A stretch of DNA of 64,000 nucleotides. Source: Trichobilharzia regenti. Lineage: Eukaryota; Platyhelminthes; Trematoda; Strigeidida; Schistosomatidae. The translations under genes were made by a program, and so were the position numbers. A model generated the notes under the pieces. It had not been told where the DNA came from. It searched no databases and saw only the letters and a program-made list of their open reading frames with translations. The stretch is from assembly GCA_944472135.2 (NCBI GenBank), contig OX235270.1:141685632-141749631 (forward strand). Reading direction: 5' to 3'. Positions within the stretch are counted from its first letter, which is position 1, and every line of letters begins with the position of its first letter. Positions 44,045 to 54,699 of the stretch are shown piece after piece.

Positions 44045-45380
44045 CTGTTTTCAACATAGACCTATGTATCGATGTGCGGTACTTCAGTTCGCCACACTCC
44101 CTCCTTGTAGCACACAAAGCAAGACAAGAAAGTAGAAAAAAAGCATAATAGAGACAGTAAACAGAGGTGTGAGACAATGGAATAGTAATAACGAAGAACA
44201 ATATAGTTTCATTGCAAATCATAAGTCACAAGGAATGAATGCATCTGCACCAGCCATTGAGAACAATCACTTTGAGCCATATCACCAGTTGTTTCCAGCC
44301 ATTGCTTTTTACCGTCCCGAGGTAAGTAATGTTGACGTTGGGCATAGTGTTGGGCAAAGAGGGAAAATCAATCGACGAGGCTATAAAGTTACATAGACTA
44401 AGATGGCTAGGTCACGTGCTGCGCATGCCTAACCATCGCCTCCCCCGACGGGCATTACTAGCTGATATAGGTGCAGGTTGGAAAAGAGTAAGTGGTGGCC
44501 AAACAAAAACATGCCATCAATCCATGAAATCCTTGACAGTCAAACTGAGTTAGGTAGGGAGATGCAGACTTCCGGGTTGGGGCCCTCGGGATTGACTCTA
44601 GGAATCAATGGCTAGAGACAATAGGTAGTATGGCTCAAAATCGTTATCAATGGCGCAGATGTATTCAGTCTCTGTAATCTTTCATATTTCTTTCTACCAT
44701 TACCCATTCTGTTTCACTCTTATACTTGTCAGACTGTATTTATTCTCTTCACTCATCTTCTTGTCTACCTCTGTGTGCTATTTGGAAGGTGGCAACTCGA
44801 ACTGCTGCACTTCAGTGCCAAGTTCTATGTTGAATCCAGACAGACCGTCCGGAGGACCCCAACTAGTCAGGAAGTCTACACCTTCCTACGTGACTGGTTG
44901 GCTTAAACTTACTTTTGTGGATTTCATTGGGTGGTGAAGCCATGGTTCGGTTTGACCACCGCTAGCTCTTTTCCAGCCTGACTAACCCTATGTCAGCTAA
45001 CATTGTCCGTAGTCGAGGAAGGTGATGACTAGACATACGTAACACATGTCCTAACCATCTCTCTTAGTTGATGTAATTTCACAGCCTCGTCGATTGATTT
45101 CCCCTCCTCCTTACCTAACACTCGACCGACGCCTAACCTCAATATTGCTCACCTTATTATACCACTTCACACGGGAGATAAAGTGCAGCCACCGATGATC
45201 GAAGACAGCTAGCCAGGTTTTTCATGTCTTCCACTCTCAATGGCCAAGTCTCACAGCCAGCCATAAAGGAGGACGGAGTGGACCGATGAGCAGTACACTC
45301 GCCCTTTGGTCGACAGGTAGGCGGATATCACGTCTACTCCAGAGACGGCGTAAATTGGCATATGCGAAACTAGCCCTCTC
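44045..45380 (-). mobile_element. RTE-type fragment (family B), split by a nested insertion
   Basis: Same sequence type as 57280-58020 on -: the 3' untranslated part (CACACTCCCTCCTTGTAGCA) at 44090 matches 57310, and after the nested piece the RTE C-terminal coding part (GACCCCAACTAGTCAGGAAG) at 44855 matches 57532. The two halves join without loss when 44322-44844 is removed. It is 5'-truncated at about 45380, less than 230 bp upstream of the DENR start codon. Confidence 0.7.
44322..44844 (+). mobile_element. Nested 5'-truncated RTE copy (family A)
   Basis: 523 bp, + strand, inserted in the family B copy. It begins in the reading frame (SNVDVGHSVGQRGKINRRG), shows [20 protein letters not shown] in the 44329-44553 frame, has the 3' untranslated part at 44600-44830 and ends GAATCCAGACAGA. 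It is closely similar to the 3' end of the - strand copy at 48049-48600. Flanked by CCGTCCCGAG (44312-44321) and CCGTCCGGAG (44845-44854), a target duplication with one mismatch. Confidence 0.75.
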
Positions 45381-45566
45381 AAACCCACTATAGATGTGGC
45401 CGACTATCGATTGCATGGAATTGCAACCAGTGAAAATATTGACTAGGGGTTTATTCGTTTCACAAGGAACTGTAGAACGATACACATAGTTTTAGTTTTT
45501 TTCCCGAACTTTACTCAATACTCAGATGTATATATTACCATGTTTGTATGCTTCATTTTTACATGT

Positions 45567-45588
45567 TTTCCTCTCTCTCTCTCTCTAG
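45567..45588 (+). promoter_or_regulatory. DENR: Polypyrimidine tract and AG: splice acceptor in the DENR 5' UTR
   Basis: An almost pure CT tract ends in TCTCTAG at 45588, 17 nt before the DENR ATG. It is a strong 3' splice site. Either an upstream non-coding exon joins here or the site accepts a trans-spliced leader, which flatworms add to a fraction of mRNAs. The sequence alone cannot decide. Confidence 0.55.
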
Positions 45589-45605
45589 ACTAAACAAATT
45601 TCACT

Positions 45606-45687
45606 ATGGTTGAAAATTATGAATATATGCCAAGGGCGAGGCAAGACCCAGACATTGAATATCCGTTGACAGTGAAATATTGTGGTG
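45606..45687 (+). CDS. DENR: DENR coding exon 1
   Basis: ATG to phase-1 donor (GGTG|GTTGGT). Codes residues 1-27 and the first base of Glu28. Reading on through the 44-nt intron meets a TAA after four codons. Confidence 0.9.
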
Positions 45688-48600
45688 GTTGGTATTGCTA
45701 ATATTGTTGTTGTTTGAAATTTAAAATTCAGAATGTACAATGCCATTAGAGTATTGTGAATTTTCACCGTTTCCTGATAAATGTCGACTATGGCTAGAGA
45801 AGAATCTACCGGAAGAATTTGAACGACTCACTACTGGTAAAAATATAATTTTTTTGGAGGGAGGGGATTTCATTGTATAACTTTTGACAGATGGAGGAGA
45901 TTTGAATCAGACTGAAGCAGCGCCTAAAGGACGTCAAGTAAGAGGTGGCAAGGGTACAGTCAAGAAACCAGTTAAACAACAGATAGCAGTTTTCAAGACA
46001 TCAAGAGGCAAGAAAAAGTATACAACCAGTGTTACCGGATTGTCTACATTTGGTAAGCGACGTATTCAAAATTATCGTGATTTAAAGTAAATTTATTATT
46101 ATTATTAATATTTAAACACGAACTTGGTAAATTATAGACATCAAGAGATGTGCAACACATAAAAAAACTATAGAAAATAGAATTTAGCATAAGTGGTGGC
46201 CGGGGGAGGGTAGGGAGAGCATTCGCAGAAGCATTCATCGCTACTTGACGTTACTTTCAGAAAGGAGGGAATTGCAATATGTTCACCTTTGATTACAACT
46301 CTTGCCCAACAACTAAGAAATTCTTTGAGTTGATTTTCTTAACCTACTGATTATATTACTTCACTTGGTACTTCTCCTTTGAACTGCAGTTGCATATGTA
46401 GAGAGGTTTGTTGTTTGCAGATACAGAACATTTCTCCTTGACTTTCTTAGCCATGTGTTTCATGATAGATAGCTATTCTCATTTCTTGTGTCATATAGAA
46501 TGTTAGGTTAATCTTCAATAACATCTTCTGGACATGTAGGCGTGATGCTCTAGATGGATGGCCGTACCGAATTTCTTTTGTAAACTAAAGAGGAACAAAG
46601 GTATGTGTGCAAATGTCCTGTCCATGTACTTTCCTTATTTAAATTTTGTTTACGTCCGGTTTTGTTTTACCATCCGGTATTCTTGTGAGACGGACACCTA
46701 AGAAGGTAATTTTATTTTGTGAGTCTTCTTCACATTACGAAGTTAGCGAAATATATATATATATATATATATTCACTAATCACCACAGTCTTTCTTCCTG
46801 TTCTCTTTTCCCACTCAATTAAGGAATCGATTTGAAAGCAGCCGCTAAAGTATTTGGTCGTAAATTTGCAACTGGTAGTTCCGTAACTGGGAATGGTGAT
46901 GAAATTGTTGTACAAGGTGATGTAAAAGAAGAATTAATCGAAACATTAATGGAAAAATGGCCAGAAGTAAGTAGTACTGAATCCTCTTTTCATTCCCTTT
47001 TATTTTCTTAGTGGATTGCTGTCGGAGTAGGGGGAGGCGGGTAATGTATTTGTTCTTAACAGGGCACGTAGTTGCTAGCCTCACACACAAATTTCCCTCT
47101 TTCCTTTCTTTTTTTGGGGGGGGGGATACTGTCAGTTAGTAAAATAGACGAGATTTTGGAATGCGTCAGTGACCGAGGAATCGAACATGGACCTGCCCTG
47201 CGTTGCAGCTAACGAGTATTCTATTATTGGACTGTCGACACACATCTTATAGTTGATTTATTCAGTTGAAGAATTGTATACATTAGTATATAACTAAGCT
47301 GTTTTTCTAACATTGCAGTCATACAATAAGTGTGACTCTCGTTAGATGCATGAATATTCAGTTGTTTGTCCAGGTGTAGTGTGAAATGTATTCACTCTAG
47401 AGGATTTTCAGTTTATTCTAAAATACTTCTAATTGTAGCATCCGATTTTCTAAGTAGCTCAAACCAATTATTTAGGTAATTATAATCTGAGATTATGTTA
47501 ACCACTGATGTTGTTCATCAGGGCTGTTAGAATTCTTTTATTACTGAAACAGATTTTGTCATGTATCAGGATAAAGGCCATATATACATACTGTGAAAAA
47601 GGTTGGTAATATTACTACTCATATGCCCCCTCCCCAGACTGAATTAAGGGAAACTGGGCGTGACCTATGTAGCCATTAATGTCTAAAGAAAGTTCACTGT
47701 TTGAACTGGCAAACCAAGTCATCAATAGAGATGGCTGTTGTTTCTATTTTCTGTTCGATATTGTAATAGGCGTACTAATAATTGTAACTCTGCATGAATC
47801 GGCCACTAGCTGATAAACAATGCCGTCGTCTTAATCATTAGTAGGTTGATTGACATCTATGATTGAAGTTTACCCTTGATGATCTAATAACTGGTACGAC
47901 ATTTATATATACTGTAGTGCGTTTTCCACTATGGTGTTATATATATTAGGAGTCATTGAGCGATGGAACTGTGGACCACCTACTTTGACACGTATAAGCT
48001 GTTGAGTTTTGAAGATCAGTGCGTGACTTCAGTTGATCACTTTGGCTTGTCTGTCTGTCTGGATTCAACATAGAACTTGGCACTGAAGTGCAGCAGTTCG
48101 AGTTGCCACCTTCCAAATAGCACACAGAGGTAGACAAGAAGATGAGTGAAGAGAATAAATACAGTCTGACAAGTATAAGAGTGAAACAGAATGGGTAATG
48201 GTAGAAAGAAATATGAAAGATTACAGAGACTGAATACATCTGCGCCATTGATAACGATTTTGAGCCATACTACCTATTGTCTCTAGCCATTGATTCCTAG
48301 AGTCAATCCCGAGGGCCCCAACCCGGAAGTCTGCATCTCCCTACCTAACTCAGTTTGACTGTCAAGGATTTCATGGATTGATGGCATGTTTTTGTTTGGC
48401 CACCACTTACTCTTTTCCAACCTGCACCTATATCAGCTAGTAATGCCCGTCGGGGGAGGCGATGGTTAGGCCTGCGCAGCACGTGACCTAGCCATCTCAA
48501 TCTATGTAACTTTATAGCCTCGTCGATTGATTTTCCGTGTTTGCCCAACACTTCGCCTAACGTCAACATTACTTACCTTATTATACCACCTAACGTGAGA

Positions 48601-51600
48601 AAGAGATCGTAAACATCTATGATCAAAAACAGTCAACCTTTTCATGTCTTCAACTCGTATTGGCCATGTTTCAGAGTCATAAAGAAGGACGGAGCGAACT
48701 ACTGAGCAGTACACACGTCCCTTGGTTGATAGCCGGATGTCACGCCTACGCCAGAGATGGTGTAAGTCAGCGAAAGCAGCTCGAGCTTTTTGGATCCGTG
48801 CTGAGATTTCGTCGCCAATCAGTCTGTTGGTGCCGATACAACTTCCCAAACAGGTGAAGTGGTCAACATGTTCTATCACTTCACTCCCTATCACTAAGCT
48901 AGGAGTTGACGTAGTCCAGTCCTGTAGCAGCATCTTACATTTTGCAGGGGCGAATCTCATCGCATGCCAAACATACGAAGATTGCTGCTCAAGGTGTTCA
49001 GAAGACTTTGCATGTTGTCACAATCCTCCCCTAACAGGATTATGTCATCTGCATATTCTAAGTCCATAAAACTATTCCCCGGTAACAAGTCAATTCCTAA
49101 GTCATTAAGTTCAGTTAGGGATACTTCCATTAGCATATCTATGATGAAGTTAGACAGGAATGAGGAAAGTGGACATCCCTGTCGGACACCACTGGTTGTT
49201 ATCAATTCAGATGACAATTCCCCATAAGCCCTTACACGACTACGTGAGTTTGAATAGAGTGCCTTGATTAGTGCAATGTACTTTCTTGGTACTCCCTTCA
49301 CAGTCAGACATTGCCATAGTACCTTTCGATCCACGGAGTCGAAGGCCGCCTTCAAGTCAAGAAATATGGCAATTGTTGGACGTCGAAAGGTGTGTCCATG
49401 TTCTAGAATGTGTCGGAGAGTGAAGATATGATCTATGCACCCTCCACCTGGTCTAAAGCCTGCTTGATTTTCCCTCCTTTGCTCCTCCAGAGTTCTGCTT
49501 AGTCTGTGCATGATTACTGAGCATAGGATTTTAGAAACTATGTTCGTTAGGCTGATCCCCCTATAATTATCACATGAGGACTTGTTTCCCTTCTTAAATA
49601 TCGGTATAAGAATTGACTTACCCCAGTCTGATGGAACTGTCTCTGATTCCCAGACTTTGCCTAGTACCTAAGTTAATTTACATACTAGTATGTCACCCCC
49701 ATTTTTAAACACCTTCGTAATAATTCCGTCGGGTCCTGCCGCTTTGCCTTGTTTCAAATTACAGATAGCTTTTGTGACCTCACTTACAAACGGCGGGCCA
49801 GTGTCTATATCCCATTCGGGTGTGTTCTGGATGTCGGGGAGGCTCAGTGTGGCTGTAGGCAAGCTAAATTGTGCCTCAGTGTTCTTTCCAGCGTTCAAGG
49901 CGTCTGTCCTGGGAGCTAATTAAGGTGCCGTTTTTCTCAGAAATAGTCTCACTTATGATTTGCCTTCTCCCACCTTTTTCCCTGATGAGTCTAAAGAGTT
50001 GCCTAGTGTTCCCTATCGCCGATGCTTTCACCTTTAGGCGCAAATCTGACCTAAACAAACTGGTTAGGACACACGAGATGTGCAACATAGATGGCACTGA
50101 AATTGAAACCAAGTCGGAAATTAAATACCTAGGCGTCACTCTATCTTCTGATCTTTCCTGGTCGTCTCATATCTTGACGATTTCTAAGAAAATATTCCGT
50201 CTTACCTTCTACATCAAGAAGTTAAGACTTTCTGGTGTAACCCAACCCTAACTCCTACAATTTGTTAACTCCCGTATTCTGCCTATTATTCTCTATTGTT
50301 CCCCCTTAGTCTTTCCTGGGCTACTGAAGAAAGTCTATACCTTATTACGTAGGATGTTAAAGGTTGTCAGCAGGGTAAGCAGTTTGCCACTTAGCCAGCT
50401 TGTTAATATTCTGGTGGACAGGCACATGGACTCATGTGAAAAATGGGCAAAAACCATTTTATCTGACTCACAACACCCTCTACATTCACAACTCTCCCCA
50501 TGTATCTCTTCAGGGAAAACCAGAAGCCTATATAGGAAACTATATGCCCGCACTAGCAAGTACAAAAACTCATCCATACCCTACCTAGCTCGTGTTCTGT
50601 GCGATAAAGAAAGCATTAGGCGTGAAACCTTTAACTTGTTAAATAGTCAGTAGAACAAATGGATCTCGTCTTTCCAAGTCACATCATTTACAGGTACAAC
50701 GTTTTCTCTCTACCTTTTTTTTGTTATGTGTTGTTTTGTTTCTCTTTTCCTTGCAAACTCTACTTAAAACATTCTTGTTCGTTCTTTCACACTCTGTATA
50801 ACTCGACCATTTTGCTATTGCTTACGCCAGTAAATATGCTAGTAGTATCTACTTTTCTAACACCTTCAAACACTCTGTTTAAATTTTGGCTTTGATACCG
50901 ACATGCTAATATGTTGTCAGAACTGACTGAGATAACCTTAATCTATGTAGAACTATATTTATTGTTAATGTACTAACTGGATGCATTATTGTAGTAAAAT
51001 GCTGAGAATTCCATTCTGTATCACAAGTACTGATTTGGAATAAAGCTTATCTTATCTTAATATCATCTCTTTCGCCTTTGTCACCCACCATTGTTCACGG
51101 TCCTTGCGGAGACTTTTCGTAAGTTTCCTTTTGTGCAGCTTTCGCTCCTCATTGAATTCGGAGCTCGCCGGAATAAGTCTTCTAGCATCTATCAGTTCGG
51201 ATGAGGCAGTCGAAATCCAGTGGTTTTTACTCACCTTTGGATTTGCCTTATTCACAGCTTTTACAGCTATATCTATGGCTGACTGAATATTCTTCCAAGC
51301 TTCTTCAGGGTGAGCACAGCTGTCGAACATAGATATGTGTGTAGCTAGTTCTTCCTCAAATAGGGATTTAGTTTCCTGATCGAGCTGGGGACGTGATGGG
51401 TTTACCGCCAGCTGTTTCCTACGTCCGTTCAGTCGTAAGCACACACGAGCACGGACCAGTGCGTGATCGGTATCTACACACGTGTTCCAGAAGGAGCGAC
51501 AATCTCCTACCGACCCACGCCAACGATAGCTTATTGCTATGTGGTCTATTTGTGTCCAGTGTTAGTTTGATGATAATGGTTGTCAGGTCAAACAGTGTCT

Positions 51601-54431
51601 CTCCTTTTGTTTGAAGTTAGTGCTTACGAGAAACAAATGATTATCAGAGCAGAACTGTAGGAGACGGTCACCGTTGTCGGTTCGCTGGCATGGAACTCCA
51701 TAGATGCCACCGACATCCTTCTCAGATTGACACAATTTCCTTACTTCAGCATTAAAGTCACCAGCTAGAACGACTATATCTGAGCGTCTAGCCTTTCGCA
51801 GCAAACTAGACAGCTTTTGGTAGAACTCATCCTTCGTTTCATCTGAACTGCAGTCAGTGGGGGTGTAGGCGGAGATTACGAGAAGGCATCGGCGAGTAGT
51901 GCAGTCCTTTCTCCTTTTTACTGATCCGTTCAGACGGACAGCACACATTCGGCTATCTACCGGGATCCAGTCAAGTAATGTCTTTTCTGCCCTAGTACTC
52001 AAAGCTATCCCTACACCAGCTAATCCTCGTGAACTATCTGTGGCATCTCCTGACACCCTCAAGGTGAATTTTGCAGATTCAACCTGTTGGCCAGGTTGGG
52101 TTAGGTGAATAACCACACTTGGGTCTTGTATGCGTGTTTCTGAAAGACAACATACATCAATGGCTCGGGATGGCAGGGTCTTGGCTAGTGATGCTTGTTG
52201 TCCTATTTGGCAAAGTGTCCTAACAATAAATGCTCCTATATGAAATTGGTGGCGTGGCTTTAGGAGACTATCGGTGGTTGTTTTTTGGCTTCCGTCGTTT
52301 TTAGTAGACACAGAGTGGAGAGGAAGTGAAGAGCCGTCAAGTAGAAGGAAGGCAAGATAATAGAGACGAAGATGAAGACAAAGATGATTGAGGATTAGAG
52401 AGGTTTCGTGTGCATTTCGGATTGTGAGGACGATTGTTACTTCCCGGCTGGCCACACCGTGGAAGTGGGTTGCGTGACCGCAGAGCCCAGGGGACAACTG
52501 CTTGAGGCCAGTCACACGCGGCCTGGTTTTGTTCGTTCTTTATTGTTTTGTGTGTCTCAGTAGCATATTTATCACTCCTGCCCTGTGACACGACAGCAGG
52601 AGGCGTGGTCGTTGTTAATCCGAGCCCCGGCCGATCTGGGATGATATTTTGTGATTTTGTATTTATCATGATGTTGGATTGGGTAGCTGCTTTTTGTCTA
52701 ACCGCTATCCAAACAACCTTTCTGGCATGGTAGGACCTCAAGAGACATAAGTCTCAGCTAGTATAGTCTGATTAGGTCATTGCAGTGTTCAAGCCCGACC
52801 ACCACTTCAAGGTAGCAGCTTTCGGTCCGGTGTGTGCATTCACTAAAACCTGTGTGTGTTGCATTTTTGCGTGTTGTGAAAAGTGTTCATGCTGCCGAGT
52901 AGTTGTTTCATGGTTTATTTTGCTAGTTTCTGTTTGAATGTCTTTGATTTTCTCTAAATATTGACTTACAGATTTTATGAAGTAACTGTCATATGTGTCA
53001 GTTTTATGTGTAGTTCCTCTGATAAGTTGTATGTTGGGGTTCCCGGGAGTGTTACAATTAATTAGTCGTAGTTGGATGTTTGATTTGTGAATTGGGGTCT
53101 GCCGGATAACTGGGGTAAAACGGGTTTATTGGATTTCTTCAGATTTTTGACCATCCTTCGTCACATCTGTTTTTGTCTACTGTACCCTTTTTAAGTATGG
53201 CTGTGTGAACTGATAAACATTTGTGACTAATTAATTAATCAGTGTAGAATTTAAATAGTGATACATCAGTTCGAGAGTCTGTACACGTAAAAATACATGC
53301 AGGAGTACGTGAGTATAGCACTACAGTGAATAAATGTGAGCAATAAAAAGAAGATTAACTCATATGGTAAGTGGACTATTGTGTTGTACGATTTTGACCC
53401 ATCTAACCCTAACAGTCTTCAATCATTTGATCTTTTGTGAGTAACTTACACCTCTTTTGAATCGGTTTAAATTATCGTTTAGTGACAAATCCCTACAAAC
53501 CAATACTTGAATATCAATGAGATGCTCATTAGTGATAGATAGTATATAGTTACCTGCGGTTCTAGTGAGAAGTCGTGACCAGTAAGGTGCAGCATGTCTG
53601 GTGTGAAGACAAATACTCGCCGAAGACATTGGCTAAGGGTCGCGCTATGGCGTGAATTGGCAGAAGTTAGAATTCATGGGTCATTGGTCGGGTCTTAGTA
53701 GCCTAATGGTGTACGAGCTCGCCTTGTGACCAGAAGGTGCTGGGCTCGAATCCCAGTGAGTGTGTACTGATGAAGAGTCCCAAACTGAGACGAAACAGCT
53801 GTCCAGTACTCCCAGGTTTTCCAATGGTTCTCTATCCGATGTCATCTCATGATGAAATCCTGTAACCAATCAACCAAATCCGTACAAACCAACGCTTGAA
53901 TGACAAATTGTGGTCTTGAACAACCTTGACTCTACTTCAAGTAACATTCCTTCTCAATGCCACTTATCATCGCCACTGTACAAACTCATTTCTCAATTCA
54001 TTCTCTATGATGCTGATCTGAACTCAATTACGCGGAATATATTTCTATATAGCAAGTTATAAGTCATACGTATTGTATGTGTATATGACTGCTGATGACA
54101 ATACTATCAAGTTGCTAGCTTCCCTTGGCTAAATTAGCCGGATGCAGGATTCCAACCCCGGGACTCATTAGCTGTGTGCTGAAGGAATGCTTAGGCATTG
54201 CCTGCTCCTTTACCTAGCGCTTTAGGCCTAACTACATTTATTACTCATCATGATTTAGTTCTTTGTAGGAATTCTACAAATTGATTTGTTGTACACTTGT
54301 CTAAATACGAGAGCTTTATAAGATGGCTACTGAGTTTTGCGCTATTGTTAATTATCACGATTATTGCTTTTTTTTCAAACTTGTAGATTGATGAAGACTT
54401 AATAGAGGATCTTGGCGAAATGAAACGATAA
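45606..54431 (+). CDS. DENR: Density-regulated protein DENR, five exons (178 aa)
   Basis: Partner of MCTS1 in translation re-initiation and recycling of post-termination 40S subunits, cytosolic. Coding exons: 45606-45687, 45732-45836, 45891-46052, 46824-46966, 54387-54431 (537 nt). All introns are GT-AG and the phases agree. Residues 19-45 hold the N-terminal zinc-site pattern of DENR: Cys 26, 29, 36 and 45 in YCGEC, YCEF and DKC. Residues 78-105 are basic ([18 protein letters not shown]). Residues about 106-165 are the SUI1 domain ([40 protein letters not shown]), and the end reads [14 protein letters not shown], as in animal DENR. The protein is a little shorter than the human one (198 aa) because the acidic linker is reduced. 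Introns 1 and 2 are 44 and 54 nt, intron 3 is 771 nt, intron 4 is 7420 nt and full of retroelements. Confidence 0.93.
45732..45836 (+). CDS. DENR: DENR coding exon 2
   Basis: Acceptor TTCAG|AATGTAC, donor ACTG|GTAAAA. Carries Cys29, Cys36 and Cys45 and the [15 protein letters not shown] helix. Confidence 0.93.
45891..46052 (+). CDS. DENR: DENR coding exon 3
   Basis: Acceptor GACAG|ATGGAG, donor TTTG|GTAAGC. Linker with the basic RGGKG and KPVKQQ segments and the start of the SUI1 domain. Confidence 0.93.
46053..46823 (+). other. DENR intron 3
   Basis: 771 nt with a TA microsatellite at about 46749-46771. No retroelement is clear. Confidence 0.8.
46824..46966 (+). CDS. DENR: DENR coding exon 4
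   Basis: Acceptor TTAAG|GAATCG, donor CCAGAA|GTAAGT, phase 0. Core of the SUI1 domain. Confidence 0.93.
47060..47245 (-). repeat. Diverged tRNA-like SINE in DENR intron 4
   Basis: The + text shares GTTGCTAGCCTCACACACAA and the following layout with the SINE at 62640-62790 and has a B-box-like GTTCGATTCC on - (about 47181-47190). A poly-T/poly-G run (47107-47124) interrupts it. Confidence 0.45.
47246..48048. other. Intronic DNA, nothing recognised
   Basis: Part of DENR intron 4. AT-rich, no conserved frame. Confidence 0.5.
48345..48960 (-). pseudogene. RTE C-terminal part
   Basis: 48960-48502: [54 protein letters not shown] and [12 protein letters not shown]. 48569-48345, another frame: [37 protein letters not shown]. 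The two frames overlap at a frameshift near 48510. Confidence 0.7.
48957..50034 (-). pseudogene. RTE reverse transcriptase (YADD intact), broken
   Basis: 49898-49668: [20 protein letters not shown] followed by GPDGI. 49511-48957: [70 protein letters not shown] and [18 protein letters not shown] is intact (about 49058-49047). A TAA after KLT (about 49668) and a frameshift near 49890 interrupt it. Confidence 0.75.
50035..51058 (+). mobile_element. Nested CR1-like 3' fragment inside the RTE element
   Basis: Opposite orientation to its host. 50040-50251 reads [20 protein letters not shown], then [20 protein letters not shown] and [14 protein letters not shown]. 50354-50653 continues [17 protein letters not shown], then [20 protein letters not shown]. 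3' untranslated DNA ends AATAAAGCTTATCTTATCTT. On either side the RTE protein reads on (VTKAKEM... and ...[14 protein letters not shown]), so little host sequence was lost. No clear target duplication, as is common for CR1. Confidence 0.7.
51059..51444 (-). pseudogene. RTE linker region before the reverse transcriptase
   Basis: [15 protein letters not shown], then a [12 protein letters not shown] helix and a basic [19 protein letters not shown] end. It stops where the nested CR1-like piece begins (VTKAKEM then insertion). Confidence 0.6.
51583..52515 (-). pseudogene. RTE endonuclease part (310 aa)
   Basis: Contains [58 protein letters not shown], then [11 protein letters not shown] (GDFNA is the endonuclease signature) and [20 protein letters not shown]. 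These are the AP-type endonuclease steps in order. The frame ends at ERHCLT with the last motif (the catalytic His region) frameshifted; about 51550-51470 then reads [16 protein letters not shown] and [10 protein letters not shown]. The N-terminal 100 residues look like untranslated leader read in frame. Confidence 0.7.
52742..53670. other. Intronic DNA, nothing recognised
   Basis: DENR intron 4. May include the 5' leader of the RTE element near 52742-52900. Confidence 0.4.
53676..53860 (+). mobile_element. Sm-alpha-like SINE with hammerhead-like core
   Basis: tRNA-like head: A-box-like TAGCCTAATGGTG near 53699-53711 and B box GGGCTCGAATCCC near 53740-53752. It is followed by CTGATGA (53767-53773), GAAAC (53792-53796) and GTC (53801-53803), the conserved pieces of a hammerhead ribozyme, and GTACTG / CAGTAC (53764-53769 and 53804-53809) can close the structure. 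Compared with the Sm-alpha consensus as I remember it, stem II is disturbed (extra AGA after CTGATGA and CTGAGAC for TAGGAC), so cleavage is doubtful. It sits in DENR intron 4, same strand as the gene. Confidence 0.65.
53861..54386. other. End of DENR intron 4
   Basis: No gene. A weak B-box-like word on - (about 54149-54166) is not enough to call another SINE. The intron ends TTGTAG at 54386. Confidence 0.5.
54387..54431 (+). CDS. DENR: DENR coding exon 5 (last)
   Basis: Acceptor AACTTGTAG|ATTGAT after a T-rich tract. Codes [14 protein letters not shown] and TAA. The same motif (D..S/IEDLGE.K) ends animal DENR proteins, so this 45-nt exon, 7.4 kb from exon 4, is well supported. Confidence 0.9.
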   Translation: MDEDLIEDLGEMKR

Positions 54432-54699
54432 ACTAGATATATTTTGTTGTTGTTTACTAACGGAAGGTACTTTGTCACATGTTGTTGTACAGTGCTGTTA
54501 TAACTAACTAGTCTTATTGTCTTGCTGTTTTTATTTTGAATGGAAATATAATATTTTATACGAATTAATTGTGTTTATTCGTTCATAGAGTGTTTTTCTC
54601 CGTGCTTTGAACTTCCCATAGTTACTGACTTGTTTTTTCTTCTGAAACGGGATCGACACCGACTCACTGAGTATCAACATAGCTATTGAACAGGCATGC

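Larger units (their letters stand above)
48049..52741 (-). mobile_element. Long RTE-type element (family A) in DENR intron 4
   Basis: Reads on -: endonuclease (52515-51583), linker (51444-51059), reverse transcriptase (50035-48957 after removing the nested CR1-like piece), C-terminal part (48960-48345), 3' untranslated part and a short CAGA-repeat tail at 48049-48061. Broken by at least three frameshifts or stops and by the 1-kb insertion, so inactive. It lies antisense to DENR. The 5' end is not defined; unexplained sequence continues to about 52900. Confidence 0.75.

Noticed and set aside
45884..46090. 68-residue frame as a stand-alone gene
   Set aside because: It is DENR exon 3 read into both flanking introns; the protein continues in exons 2 and 4.
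53767..53803. A definite active hammerhead ribozyme
   Set aside because: The conserved words are present but stem II does not pair cleanly by eye, so I call it hammerhead-like only.
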